Shown: piece after piece, positions 25,138-36,559 of the stretch
Numbering within the stretch: position 1 is the stretch's first letter
Layout: each line of letters begins with the position of its first letter
Assembly (NCBI GenBank): GCA_022457155.1
Contig: JAJGOT010000034.1
Span: forward strand, 248,001-312,000
Direction of reading: 5' to 3'
Length of the DNA stretch: 64,000 bases
From: Cladopsammia gracilis
Lineage: Eukaryota; Cnidaria; Anthozoa; Scleractinia; Dendrophylliidae
The notes under the pieces: generated by a model
Seen by the model: only the letters and a program-made list of their open reading frames with translations
Told to the model about the DNA's origin: nothing
Databases searched by the model: none
Position numbers and translations under genes: made by a program

Positions 25138-25499
25138 GAAGCAATATTAAATTCTAGGGAGGGGTCCCCTGGTACAGAAAACAATGCACCCGCAGATAGA
25201 AAAAAATTACGACATAAAATCCGAAATATCTTTAAAGTCAATTAAAAGGAAATTTTAAATTTATATAACATTGCAATTGATTAAAAATCAGTGTAATTGA
25301 GTATGAAACTTTATTTTACTGTGTTCAAGTGCCAAGTTCCCACACCCTCCCCCTGAGAAATTATATCAAAACCAGAAGCCTTAGCGGGTTAGCGTTCAAG
25401 CGGCAGAAAAAATGGCGGCGGAATCTTGGAAAAGAGTTGGTACGTGACAACAAGCACAATTTGTGGCTTTCTCCGTCACCATAACACGGTTTCCATAGA
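25138..25499. promoter_or_regulatory. Head-to-head ANAPC5/TMEM203 promoter region with upstream ORF
   Basis: Only 362 bp separate the ANAPC5 and TMEM203 start codons, which face away from each other. At 25410-25418 the string AAAATGGCGGC on the plus strand matches the known YY1 core-promoter motif. A related AAAATGGCGAC lies on the minus strand at the 25098 ATG. The 25412 ATG opens an 11-codon upstream frame with a GTACGT donor-like string after nine codons, so it may be an upstream ORF or the start of a short spliced leader exon. No TATA box is evident. Confidence 0.5.
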
Positions 25500-25904
25500 A
25501 TGATTTTTACGCTTAAAGAAGTCATCAAATGGTTGGGACTTTCGATCTTCGAATTATGGCTTCACATTGTGACAATTTTTATATTTTCTGTGTTGGTGGC
25601 CGTGAAATTAGAAGGCGGAACACTGTCGTGGTGGAGTGTATTTATTCCCCTGTTCGTTTGCGACGGCTGCGTGGCGTACTTCTCAGCCATCGTGTTCATA
25701 AGACTCTATTTAGCCGGTGACAGGCGTTTAGCGGCGATGAGAACGTTATGGAGTGCTTGTGTAGTAGCGTTGTTGTTAACTTATAAAATAACACTTTGCC
25801 AGCGTTTAGAAGGCATTCGAGACATAGATTACGCTGTAATACACGTACCGCTGTTTATTCTGCTAAAGATGCTTGCCGTGCGAGCTTGTCAAGTGGACTA
25901 CTGA
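25500..25904 (+). CDS. TMEM203: Transmembrane protein 203
   Basis: 134 residues in one exon, close to the 136 residues typical of the family. Start MIFTLKEVIKWLGLSIFE and the central SWWSVFIPLF-CDG block correspond to the vertebrate protein (M-FSLRELVQWLG and LSWWNVFVPFF). The C-terminal LLKMLAVRAC also matches. Four hydrophobic segments lie at about residues 17-37, 43-68, 81-97 and 111-130, as expected for this small ER membrane protein, which is known for roles in calcium-store regulation and STING signalling. TMEM203 is single-exon in vertebrates too. It is divergently paired with ANAPC5. A possible poly(A) signal (AATAAA) overlaps 25908-25914 just after the stop, which is very close, so the real 3' end may be further on. 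Identification rests on recalled family sequence. Confidence 0.93.
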   Translation: MIFTLKEVIKWLGLSIFELWLHIVTIFIFSVLVAVKLEGGTLSWWSVFIPLFVCDGCVAYFSAIVFIRLYLAGDRRLAAMRTLWSACVVALLLTYKITLCQRLEGIRDIDYAVIHVPLFILLKMLAVRACQVDY

Positions 25905-26642
25905 CATAATAAATGCGGATTCATAAAATTAATATTATCCAAGCTAAGAAGACAAAGTTGCTTCATCGATGCGAGATCACGTGATGCAGTGGAAACTGAT
26001 GCCGGTTTGAGTAAATGACCATAAAGGAAGCTGACAAAAGGCAGAAGTGAAACTTCAAACTAATACAGTAATAGTTCTTTGTTAACTTACACAGTATACT
26101 GATACATTCAAAAGCAACTACACAATGCAGGGCCACTTGGAAGGAAGATGTTTATTTCTTTGTTTGTGTGTTTGTTTGTTTGTTTTTTGTTGATGCTGTT
26201 TTTGGCACTTTTGCTTCAGTAGTAGATGTAGCAAACATGGCATTCTTCTATATTGAGGATTTTTGAGCATATGAGATTTCTGCATAATTTATTATCAAGG
26301 CAGAAAGAAAGACAAGATTCAGGATGGTTCAGGTACCCTAAAATGTGGCAACCCTCATATATTTAAGTTATGTCCAGTAGCTGCTTTATTTTGTCTATGT
26401 CTTTACTGTTGTTTGCATGCCTTTCCTGGCTTGGTTATAGAAGATATGTTATTGTAGCAATTATCATTGAAGCAAACAGGCTGAATAATGCAATGTTCAC
26501 ACCAGGCCCGAAACATGTTTAGTCTGATCACAAATCTCTATGAAAAGTGTTCAAATGAGGCAGAGCATTGCATGAATTATGATCGAAACATGTTTATTCT
26601 GAGCATGATTGAAACTACTTCATGAGGTACTGTAGTTTCAAT

Positions 26643-27157
26643 AGGGTGTTTTCGCTTAAGTCATATCAAAATTCAGAAGCATTAAAAAGCAGATTTAATT
26701 GCAGAGAGTTTAAAACTACACAACTAGGCCAAATTTTGAAGCACAAGAGCATTTCGTTCAAGAGTTATAGGTGAACGAGTGATAGACATTTTTAGTAAGA
26801 AGTGTATGGGGTGGCCATCTTGGTGCCCAAAACTTCAAAGTCTTTATTACAGCCAAAATCTCATCACAAAATATTGGATTCGCTTTAAGTTCCATTAAAT
26901 TGTCTTACAAGCATCTCTAATGCAAAAATAACTTTCAACTGGTTCAATTTTGTTTATTTTCATGGCTTATCTATAGTGTGACAAATTGCGTGACACATTT
27001 AAAATCTTTAAAATTCGAAAGCAAAACATTGTTAAAACCTGAAACTTTTTCTGAAGGATTGAAACAATGGTACCCACATACCATGTTAGAAACAGCTTTG
27101 TAGGATGTATAGTTTTGAATTTTAATTTTTTTTGACATCATGTGAAAACCCCCAATC
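26643..27157. repeat. TIR element (GGGTGTTTTC ends, family G)
   Basis: The left end AATAGGGTGTTTTCGC plus AAGTCA and the right end TGACATCATGTGAAAACCCC are inverted copies separated by about 500 bp of non-coding sequence. No transposase frame. Confidence 0.6.
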
Positions 27158-27496
27158 TAAGCAAGACGAAACACAGTAGCGCAAATGTTGTCTGTTTGTT
27201 ATACGCTGCATTACACTTCATTCCCGAAGGACTTGATAATTGAAATTTAAACCACAAAATCATGAAACAGAAAGTTTGAGCTCTATTTATTTTTCTGTTC
27301 ATGTGCAATGAAGATATTACACTTTATCATATGATCCGTACGACCCTGCGAACCTTTTCTTTGCAAAACCATTGATGAAAGTCCCGTATGAGTAGCGGGG
27401 CCGGAAAAAGGCGTACAGCCCTACTACAAAAGCGGACAGCCTCGCGCATTGAAATTTCAAGTAATTTTGTCTCCAATTTGGTCATATGATAAAATG

Positions 27497-27525
27497 CTTA
27501 TTGACTAAGTTAGGTCGGGCGGGAT

Positions 27526-27566
<41 letters not shown>

Positions 27567-27639
27567 ACAGCAAGGTCCGTGCGCCATGACCGAGAGCCAA
27601 ATATTTTCCCATCCGGCCCGACCTAACTTAGTCAATAAG
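27497..27639. repeat. Near-perfect palindrome (foldback family D)
   Basis: CTTATTGACTAAGTTAGGTC at the left is the inverse of GACCTAACTTAGTCAATAAG at the right, and GGGAAAATATTTGGC pairs with GCCAAATATTTTCCC. The loop is centred near 27570 (GAGCACAGCAAGG). The 73-codon minus-strand open frame here is a by-product of the symmetry. Confidence 0.85.
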
Positions 27640-27936
27640 TACATAGTATGCAAGCTTACTGTATGCCAGTTTTGTAAAACAGAAAAAATTATAGAACAAA
27701 CCAGGTGTGAAACATGTTTAGAAATTAACAACTAATGTGGACAATGACATTGCAATGTTTCATTGAAACGTGTTTCATTGAAACATGTTTACTCTAAACA
27801 TGTTTTGGTGCTGATGTGAACTCATAAGTCAGCTAGGTATCAAAGTACTTTGAAAAGTGTCCTTATATTCTCTGAACCTCTGTTTGGGTACTTCTGGTTA
27901 AATCATTAATCAAAATGATAATTACCAATGAAAATA

Positions 27937-28308
27937 CCATAGAGTTTTGAAAGTAGCTGCCCCCAAAAGTAATGGCTACCCGAAAGTAACGTTAATTTTC
28001 TTGGACCTTTCCAGTGATTCCCGAAAGTAACGGTCCCGTGAGAGTAACAGTCCAATCAAAGATATCATAGTGACGTCTCCATGGAGATGGAATAAATAAG
28101 AGTTTTACTGTACAAGAATGCCAAAGTATCAATGAAAAAGAGAATGCGACATTATGCTTATTCTGTGTTTGTGTATACCATCATTTTCTTCTTCAATTAC
28201 TCGCATAATTTAGCTACCCAAAAGTAACGGCTACCCGAAATTGTGGTCCCTTAGGCCTGCTAATTCTGAAAGTACAGGGGCTGCTACTATCGGAACTCTG
28301 CAGTATCT
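27937..28308. repeat. Inverted-repeat element with GGCTACCCGAAAGTAACG motifs
   Basis: The left end AGAGTTTTGAAAGTAGCTGC and the right end GCAGCCCC-type inverse of CTACTATCGGAACTCT match. The interior repeats CTACCCGAAAGTAACG and CCCGAAAGTAACGG. Part of the right end resembles 6085-6145. Confidence 0.6.
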
Positions 28309-28554
28309 TGATTACATGTAGGTTGAAACTATTATACATATCAAAACTAGAAAACCAAAAGTTGAAATTATTACCACTCTGCATTAGCCAGAAGTGAAAT
28401 GAGTTAAAATTGAAGCCATAGAGATAAGCGTTTAAGGAGGCCGGCTAAGTTACACTGACAAGACTCGGAAGAAAGTGGGCCAACAACAAACATGAGTAAC
28501 ACACATCAAGTGCTATAAAAACCATATGAAGGAAAAGTGATTGTAGCCCCTATT

Positions 28555-28935
28555 CATAAATAGCAGCCAATTTATTATTCTTTTATATGTATGTTAATTA
28601 TCCCTTCTGGCCTTTTTTTAGAGTAAGATCTTTTAACCCTTTCACTCCCAAGAGTGCCAAAAGTCAAAATTTAAGAAAAATCCCAAATTTCATTTTGTAA
28701 AATATTGAAAAACAAATGGTACCATGCAAAAGTACTGCTGAAGAGGTTTCATTTGAATGGTCACACCATAGGTTTTCTTCCACAGACTCAAAAGTTAGAA
28801 CTACATTAAATGTCTGCATAATTGACTTTGGGAGTGAAAGGGTGAAATTTTGCACATACTATTGAGGCCAGTAGGGCTGATAAGCATGCATATACAGTAT
28901 AAGAATAATTTATTGGCCCCCATTTATGAATAAGG
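28555..28935. repeat. Palindromic family F element interrupted by MITE family E
   Basis: The outer halves (CTATTCATAAATAGCAGCC on the left, TTTATGAATAAGG on the right; TTTTATATGTATGTTAAT against ATGCATATACAGTATAAG) form one foldback unit. It is split at 28632 by a family E insertion. Confidence 0.6.
28632..28848. mobile_element. MITE family E, complete copy
   Basis: It starts TAACCCTTTCACTCCCAAG and ends with the inverted CTTTGGGAGTGAAAGGGT. It is about 215 bp with no open frame of note, and is nested inside family F. Confidence 0.75.
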
Positions 28936-29104
28936 TCTATGTGATCACCTTCTTGATAACCAAATGATTATTAAAGCTGCACTTTCGATTAATGAATTTC
29001 AACTCACAGTTGCATCCTGTCAAGTATAATTACCACATTTAAGTCTTGGAAAGCATGTCTGTAACTTCCAAGAAATACATTACACGAGGGGAAGAGGCAA
29101 AATT

Positions 29105-29590
29105 TAACACATAATATGGTGTGATTATAGACCTTATTCATAAATAGTGGTTGATTAATTATTAGAGCAGTTTTCAATTGAGTATTGAAAGTGATTACAC
29201 AATTGCTTTGGTTTTGCATTGCTACGCTTTGTGATTGGCTAAAAAATCTCGCGCTACTTTCTCGACCAATCAGAAGTAAAACCAAAACCAATCATGACTT
29301 GCTCGCACGCGTTTTCCCGCACTTGGCGCCGCCAACATGTAATTGCTTCGAGCTCTGATTGGTTCATTGGATTGTTTACGACTGCTGTGATTGGTCAGAG
29401 TTATTACTTTGGTTTTGGTTTCACGACACTCAATTGAAAACTGCTCTATTTTGTATGCATGCTAACCAGCCATAACAGACTCATGAGCATGTGCAAAATT
29501 CAACAGAATTTTTGCTGTAAAATGAGGCCAGTAGGGCTATTTAACATAAATATAACAATAATAAATCATAGTCTTTGGGCTTTAATCCAT
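29105..29590. repeat. Palindromic family F element interrupted by MITE family A
   Basis: The left half TTATTCATAAATAGTGG runs up to 29162. The right half resumes at 29449 with CATGTGCAAAATTCAACAG, ATGAGGCCAGTAGGGCT and AACATAAATATAAC. The same right-half blocks recur at 63925-64000. Confidence 0.6.
29163..29448. mobile_element. MITE family A, complete copy nested in family F
   Basis: TAGAGCAGTTTTCAATTGAG at the left and its inverse CTCAATTGAAAACTGCTCTA at the right are perfect over 20 bp. Internal CCAAT motifs are present. Confidence 0.9.
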
Positions 29591-30526
29591 TCTTTTCAAG
29601 TTCAAAGTTACCTTTTTTGTGATCAACAAAATGATCACATGATAAGAAATAGCCATTTTACCCTCTATTGGTTTTCATTGTGATGTACACATAAAGGTGG
29701 ACTTTTGAAAGTCAAAAAGTCATTTTAGTGTCTAAGTACACTGAACAAATTTCTCATTAACATTGTTTTAATTGCAAAAAAAGGAAGTGATAAAAGGAAA
29801 ATATAAACTTAAGTTAATGTTTGTACCCATACAGAGGCTCTTATGGGCTGTTGTGAAGCGTTCTCCTGATGATGAAAGCATGTAGATCATATTCATTACT
29901 TGGAGACAATTGAAGGGTTCAAAGCAAATTATTGCAAGTGACAGTTTGGCTTTCAAATCCTAATCCTCCTAATAAACTTTTGAGCAAAAGGCTTAAACAA
30001 AAAAAAAAACAATTATCCCACCTCAAGCAACTAATACAAAAGAGGAATCAATACTTGAATGGTTTATTTTGTTTTCAAACAGACAACAAAGGAAATCTGT
30101 AATGCAGAGGCAAGTTTTTTTACATAATAACCAGTCCCTTTGCCAAAATAGAGGGGGTTTTTGGAGCTATTTGGATTTCAATAATCAAATTATTAGTCAC
30201 TTGTGATTGTTTTGTGAAGACCAGTGTTTACATGCATGCTACAACGTTTTAATTGAATGGTACTTTTTTTCCTGATAACTTGAAAATCAGTTGATGCATG
30301 GTGTGTGAAAGAAGTTTTAAAGACTTTGTGATGCATGTAGTTTTGATCGATGTAAAGCAATGAATATATGTACATAATTTGCCAAAATATAATTTAAGTA
30401 AAATTAATTTTCAGTATCAAACAAGTGAGAATTTATTCAATAAAAATGTCAATAAACTTCTGCTTAGAAATGTACTTTTTATGTTATCTGGAAAGAAGAA
30501 TATAAAATCACTTGGTCGGCTTGCTA

Positions 30527-30787
30527 ATCATGGAGGCACATTGGTGCAGTGGTAAACATATTGGACTTCAGATCTGATGACCTGTGGTTCAACCTGGCCT
30601 TCGTGTTGTTTCCTTAGACAAGAAACTTTACTCCACATTGTCTCACTCCACCCAGGTGTAACCCCATGATGGATTAGTAGCAACCCATTCAACAGGGCGG
30701 GGGGGGGGGGGGGGAAATAGGAATACTCCCCAGTTGTTTCATGCATGATCGAGTGGGTACCCTGTGGCTTGTGTGCCACTTTACCAG
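30527..30787 (+). repeat. tRNA-derived SINE with long poly-G run
   Basis: The 5' part has tRNA-like A- and B-box spacing (TGGTGCAGTGGTAAAC, then GTGGTTCAACCTGG). It is followed by body blocks shared with the SINE at 53615 (TTTCCTTAGACAAGAAAC, TTTACTCCACATTGTCTC and CACCCAGGTGTAACCCC). A run of about 16 G lies near 30699-30714. Confidence 0.65.
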
Positions 30788-31521
30788 CTTGCTAATCCTG
30801 CCTCGTACCCAGGCGTCTCTCTGCTGAAAAACAATGGGCGCGCAAAGGAGGGAGGGGGCGGGAAAGAGCGCCTCCGTTTCTTTCTCCTTTCCGTGGCCCC
30901 TGGCACTTCGCGCTTAACGCCAGTCGCTCGCGCCGTCGCGCTCGTCACGCGAAACGCCTGAAGAGGAGACTGTTGCTTATCAGTAATCATTAGGACCCGA
31001 TTGTTCGAAAGCCGATTAATACTAATCCCGGATTAAAAGTTCACCGAGGATTTAATTTCTCTGTTTAAAAAGCTAGTAGTGAAGACAAGTTAAAGTCGAA
31101 ACTGAAGGGCAGAAAACTTTGGAAAATTTTCAATTGTTGAGTTGTTTAACTGGAATCAAAATTGACGCTTATATCCTGGGTTAGCTTAATCGTGCTTTGT
31201 ACAACCCAGCCCAGAATTCTAGAATGACCTAGAATGACCTGAAAACAATTGTTATTTGCAAACATGGCAAACAGGGTATCAAAGAATTGATGAGTTTTAG
31301 AAACACAACTTGTTTTACACCCCCGATCCCGAGAGCTTGCTCGCAGGCTACACATTTAAAAAATAAAACATTTACCGTGCTGTAGCGTTTACATAAGTGT
31401 TGAAAAATCCATTTGAAGTCCGCAGATCGGTTTTAATTTTCCATACCGAGTTTCAAGTCAAATAATTCATGAGTAAACAGGTATAAAACATTACATCATC
31501 TAGTTCTCTATCTTATTTCAA

Positions 31522-31699
31522 AAAGGCGTATTTGTGTCATGCTATGTGTCAATGCTGTGAAAAAGCAAAACAGGCGTGGGAGCACAACGAAAATACCCTG
31601 AAAGTGTTTTTCACTCCGTTACAGTGCTACAAAGATAACTTGAATGAATGCAACGTTCCCATACCACAGGCTTTCAAGAAACATCTCGAGGAAAAACAC
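31522..31699 (+). other. Possible orphan coding exon or pseudogene fragment (unidentified)
   Basis: An open stretch of 57-58 codons ends exactly where a family B MITE begins at 31699. The peptide is Cys- and Lys-rich (CHAMCQCCEKAKQAWEHN, then FTPLQCYKDNLNECNVPI) and looks more protein-like than the other short frames here. No start codon is clear, an AAAAAG acceptor-like site precedes it, and no partner exon was found. I do not recognise the family. It may be a real exon cut by a MITE, a retrocopy fragment, or chance. Confidence 0.25.
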
Positions 31700-31946
31700 C
31701 GGGCGTGCGTTTCTCGAAGCTCCCGAAGACTTTTCGGGCCCGAAAACAATTTTTAAAATGTAGTTTCTAACGAAAGGCGTTGAAGTTTTTAGCCCACAAA
31801 TCAGCTAAAGTTGTGTAGTAAACGCAACATTTTATTGCTTAGCTTTCAAAATCAACAAAAACCGAATCTTTATTGGTAAACATTCTCACGTAACACAGCT
31901 TTTCGGGTCCGAAAAGTTTTCGGGACTTTCGAGAAACGGGCGCCGG
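31699..31946 (+). mobile_element. MITE family B copy
   Basis: The ends GGGCGTGCGTTTCTCGAAGC and TTTCGAGAAACGGGCGCC are inverted, with a second inner pair CTTTTCGGGCCCGAAAA / TTTTCGGGTCCGAAAAG. The centre (TTATTGCTTAGCTTTCAAAA) is shared with the copies at 32307, 40447 and 57238. Confidence 0.85.
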
Positions 31947-32306
31947 GTCTGTTGGGAAGTCTGGTGAAAGTGATTTCATTTCGTCTAAACCAGCTTTCTC
32001 CCCTCGCGCGCGCGTCCTCGAAATTTCGCCCCATCATTTAATAAACGCCTGCATTGCAGGCTACAAATGCTTCAATATAGTGAACAAGCTGTTAAACCAA
32101 TGTAGCAGTTACTAAAGTTAAAATGGAAGCAAGCGGGTTAAACTATAGACTATACACATTTGGGAAAAATGTGTAGACGAAATTGCCTGAAGCTAAAAGG
32201 TGAATAAATGGAATTTAAAAGTGGACTAAAGTATAAACAGTGAATCACTGTGTGGACGCTAAGGATGTCTATAACTTATGACACGTTTCAATGAAAAGAA
32301 TACGTA

Positions 32307-32542
32307 CCAGGCGTGCGTTTCCCGAAAGTCCCGAAAAGCTGTGTTATGTGCAGAATGTTTACCAATAAATATTCGGTTTTTGTTGATTTTGAAAGCTAAG
32401 CAACAAAATCTTACGTTTACTACACAACTTTAGCTGATTTGTGGGCGAAAAACTTTAACGCCTTTCGTTAGAAACTACATTTAAAAAATAGCTTTCGGGC
32501 CCGAAAAGTCTTCGGGAATTTCGAGAAACGCACACCGGCCTG
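32307..32542 (-). mobile_element. MITE family B, inverted copy
   Basis: Same family as 31699-31946 but in the opposite orientation (ACCAGGCGTGCGTTTCCCG at the left). The two copies are about 360 bp apart. Confidence 0.85.
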
Positions 32543-32589
32543 GGTCTGAAAATCGGTGATCTAGCTATCTGAAAGGAGTGTTGAAGTAA

Positions 32590-32742
32590 TATATCAAACA
32601 CGGGAAAGAGTGCTTCATCGGGATTTCCAAACACCCAGAAGTGGGTTGAAATAACGAGGCGCAGCCAAGTTTGTTTTAACCGACTCTGAGGTCTTTGGCG
32701 AATTAAACACGTTTTCGGGTGTTTGATACAGCTTCTCAATCT
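32590..32742. repeat. Foldback repeat (ATCAAACAC arms), second copy
   Basis: ATATCAAACACGGGAAAGAG at the left pairs loosely with CGTTTTCGGGTGTTTGATA at the right. The layout is like 10664-10812. Confidence 0.5.
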
Positions 32743-33289
32743 GATGTATTTTTTGCCGTTATCAGCATGTTGGCAGTTCAGAGTTCAGTTCTTGGTGTTG
32801 CAGAAGTTTTGACCAAACCAACAATAATTTTTGCAACACCAAAGAGTGCCCGGGTATGGTATGGGTATGGGTATGGCTATGCACGGGTGTGTTGGTTTTC
32901 AAGTTAGAAAAATTTTTAACTTCATTAGTTTTTAACTCGTAAATACGCGAAAGGTAATGAACGAGTTATAGCACACGGGGACAAATATGCAAATTTTCAC
33001 TCCTTCCTTCAAACATAATCGAACTCACAAAAATGTTGTAGGTCAATCAAACTCAATCGATTTTCAAACGTTCGATTAGAAAACTGATACCTCACGAATA
33101 AACAAAGACTACGGTTTTTTATCACAAAAAGCGTGCCACGTTTTAGATGTTAGAGCAGGAAAGCGTTAAATTACATTGTGTCGTTACATGCAGTCATTTT
33201 ATGAAAGTGATACATGTACTTCAAGATTTGATTTTGTTAACAGGCCTCAGTGACGGTTGATTTTAGAAATCTAAAAAAGTCCGGGTGAA

Positions 33290-33515
33290 GAGCCCGGGGT
33301 ATAGCCCTGGCCCTGAGGAAGACTAGTACAATTAGTCGAAATATTGGCCATTAATAAATCTGCCCTTTGCTGTAGTGCCAGCCTTGCATTCAGTTTTGTA
33401 TTTTCACATTCAAGTGACGCCTGGCACGAGATCTTTCACAAGGAAGATCCGGCAACTACCAGTAAGTTTAATTTCTGCGTCGTGTGGACCTCTGCATTCA
33501 AAGGTTTTTCTATGT
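33290..33515 (+). repeat. Retroelement-like repeat with GAAGACTA..TAGTCGAAA hairpin
   Basis: It contains CTGAGGAAGACTAGTACAAT followed by TAGTCGAAATATTGGCC and AATAAATCTGCCC, then about 150 bp (AGTGACGCCTGGCACGAGAT, TTTCACAAGGAAG). All of this recurs at 52825-53011. The short hairpin before GTCGAAA is typical of Penelope-like element ends. No reverse-transcriptase frame is here. Confidence 0.5.
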
Positions 33516-33744
33516 GTTCCTGTTACTATAGCCCGTTTGGTTTTGTCAAATAAATAGAAAACTCACGAAAATGGGGAATGTCTGAAAAAATCGGAGGTGC
33601 AAAAAGGGGGTGTGTAAAATTAAAATCCTGAGAAGAAAAGTAAGCAGCAGAATTTATACCAACAGTAAATCCTTGATTGAAATATTTTGTATTAATGTTT
33701 GTCTCTGATCTAAACTGCAACAATTTAATGAAAACAATCTGTTT

Positions 33745-34285
33745 ATTAAAGGGGCACTGTCCTGGCTGAAATATCGTGTTGTCATGATTATGGCCAGGAG
33801 CTTGCTTTAAGATTGCTTTATTATCTTAAAATTGGAAGAAACCATCACCAAAAGTGATGAACACACACAAAAAAAACAATAAAAAGAAAAAATTAATAAC
33901 GACTAAAAATATCAAAATTCCACCAGAATGGAAACTTTGATTTCTTGACCGCCTGTCGTGAAATCAAATTTGATGAACTGTAATCCACTTCCATCTTTGT
34001 AATCCTGCACTTTTTCTCAAAAATACTGCTTCTGTTTCGCTCTATAGAATCTTTTTATCCAATTTAGTTGTATACTTGGTGGCGTTTGGCGATATAACAT
34101 GGCCGAAATTAAGTAAACACAATTTCGTTATTTCGGCATTCCACAAGAATGACAATTTTGATTTCTTGACAGGCGGACAAGAAGTCAAATTTGATGAACG
34201 GTAATCCACTTCCATCCTTGTAATTCTGCATTTAATCTCCCAACTATTGCTTCTATTTTGTTCTATAGATTTTTTTGTTTAATTT
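33745..34285 (+). repeat. Repeat family C with internal duplication
   Basis: It starts TTAAAGGGGCACTGTCCTGG. The CCACCAGAATGGAAACTTTG to ATCCACTTCCATC segment occurs twice (about 33918-34000 and 34138-34220). The distal end (GGACAGCGTCCCTTT) is displaced to about 34742-34757 by an insertion. Confidence 0.65.
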
Positions 34286-34289
34286 ATAA

Positions 34290-34690
34290 TAGTAATTGAA
34301 CTGAGTGGAGTGCAATTTGGTCTGAAATCATACGCGTGATTTCAAAATCGAACGAGCGCACAGCGCGAGTTCGATTTGGAATCACAAGTATGATTTCAGA
34401 CCAAAATTGCACGACAGACACAAAGTTCAGTTACCACTTTGTTACATCCATTTTGAAATCGCACCATTTAATTGCCCAAATACAAGATTTTAGTCAGTAC
34501 CAATATTGATGTGACATATAGATGCGATTTAGAGCAAAAAATAGTGCGATTCGGGAATAAATCGCACTGCTGAGAAAAAGATGCGATTGGAGCAAAAAAC
34601 ATTGCGATTTGGGAACAATCGCACTGCTGAGAGCCAATCAGATTGCAAGGATCACCAGTGATTTCAAAATGGATGTAATAAAGTTGTATA
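34290..34690. mobile_element. Palindrome-rich insertion inside repeat family C
   Basis: It holds GGTCTGAAATCATACGCGTG paired with an inverse near 34380-34410, and ACTTTGTTACATCCATTTTG at 34436 paired with CAAAATGGATGTAATAAAGT near 34665. This matches a small TIR element inserted in family C. Confidence 0.5.
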
Positions 34691-35558
34691 TTTGGTGGCA
34701 TTTTGTGATGTAACGTGAAAATAAGGTGAGGGAAATTTTGTATTTCGTCAGGACAGCGTCCCTTTGGTAGAGAATTGGCGCTCGCGCTAGTTTTCCTATC
34801 TTTTTGCTGCTACACCGTGCGGACGAGACCCAACCAGGTTGAAACAGCTGTCCACGGTTGCATTTTGGCTTTCAGTTTAGGCTCTATCATGTCGTTGTCG
34901 CGTTAAATGTTCTACGTATCAGCCTTGCTCTATACTTTGATTGTATCCCTTTAACCGCATTTCAAAATACGTCATACTATGAACTGACTATTTGCATTCG
35001 ACGCATCTTAATTTCAACACCTTCTCCTTTCACGCTAGTAGAACTGATTTGACGATTTTGGGCTATGTGTGTATACACACTAGTTCAGCCCCCCTCGAAG
35101 ATTTTTCAGGGGCGTATGACGTAATCCTTACGTCTCCACGTGATCCTGTCAAAAACACCTTACTAATCTTTGGTTATTCTTAGTTTAGGTAACTATTTTG
35201 TAATGCAAAGGATACTAATAGTTGTATGTGTTCTTTCTTGTTTTAGTTTTTGTGTCTACTGCGCACGTGTGCGCAGACACTTTGCTATGGGCGGTCTCAC
35301 TGGAAGTTTGTTAACCTATTTTTTTGTTAACCTAGGCCCGGTTGTTCGAAAGTAGGGTTAAACTAACCTCCGATTTAATAGGTCTCACCAAACCTGACAA
35401 AAGTGTTCAAAAATAAAATATAGGTTGGTCATTGAATATGTGCAGTACTGTGTAATAAATTTGAAAATATATGCTTTTTAGTGAGATAATTATAGGTTGC
35501 AATCTTGTCACTATTTCCTTTTTTATTTTATAAAAGAAATAAAAGAAACTTGTTCCTT

Positions 35559-35702
35559 GTGCATTGCTGAGTTATGTAAGCACTTGGGAATTTTTAAGAA
35601 TACTCGAGAAGTGCGAGAAGAACTCGTCTTCGGCTCGAGTTTCTCTGCACTTCTCTCGTGTTCTTAATAATTTCTGCGTGCTTATATAACTCAACAATGC
35701 AC
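35559..35702. repeat. Foldback repeat
   Basis: GTGCATTGCTGAGTTATGTA pairs with the inverse TATAACTCAACAATGCAC, and ACTCGAGAAGTGCGAGAAG pairs with CTTCTCTCGTG across a centre near 35630. Confidence 0.7.
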
Positions 35703-36559
35703 TCGGCGCGTTTTTTTATTTCTATATTACAGCCTAAAGTATATAGGTTGTAATTGTCGATTTGTTCGATTTTCCGACAAATCTTCGGAACGAGGCCGAC
35801 GCGCGCGTAACGAAGCTGTTCCAAGTGGAAACGACACCATGTTGAAATAATCATCGATTATCATAGATGCTGCCTATATTGGCAATTTCTTCGACAGAAT
35901 CCCAGGTATTATCTCACAGGCCCGTCGCTTAAAATTGTATCAGGAGCTCTCTTTCCTTTTTCACAGTTGTTAAGCGATATCACTTTCATAACGATTGTTT
36001 GGTTCGCCAATTTCAGCACAGATTGTTTGTCTGTTGTTTCGTTACAATAATTTATTAATGAAATCATGCGTGTGCCTGACCTCAAGCTTCTTTGTTTTCG
36101 ATGTAACACAAGTAGCAACAACGTTTTTTGGTTTTAAGGTTGTTACCACGGTTTTATTCTTGTTCAGTGACTAAATGAGAAATTCTTTTTTTTTATGAAT
36201 TGCTGCAACCGTTTTCAGTTATCAGAAGAAAGGGGAGGCTGTATACCAAACAAGGTCATCATAACCGGGGGGTCGAAGCTACCTCATATTGCCTCTGAGA
36301 TCTGAGTGAGTGGTATGTGGGGTTTTCGGGAAAAAATGAACAAGGAGTATAATAATAAATTTATAATCATGGCAGAACATAATTAAAGGTGAGCTCGCAT
36401 AATCTTCCTTGCTGTTAACAGTCAAATAGTCAAAATTGCGAATGAAAGGAAATTGTTGGCCTGGTGCACGGTAGTGGTGATCACGTCCGCAACATCGTGC
36501 ATTTACGCACGATTTACGCACGACGCTTGTTCATAATTGCTTTTCTAATAGCGTTATTA

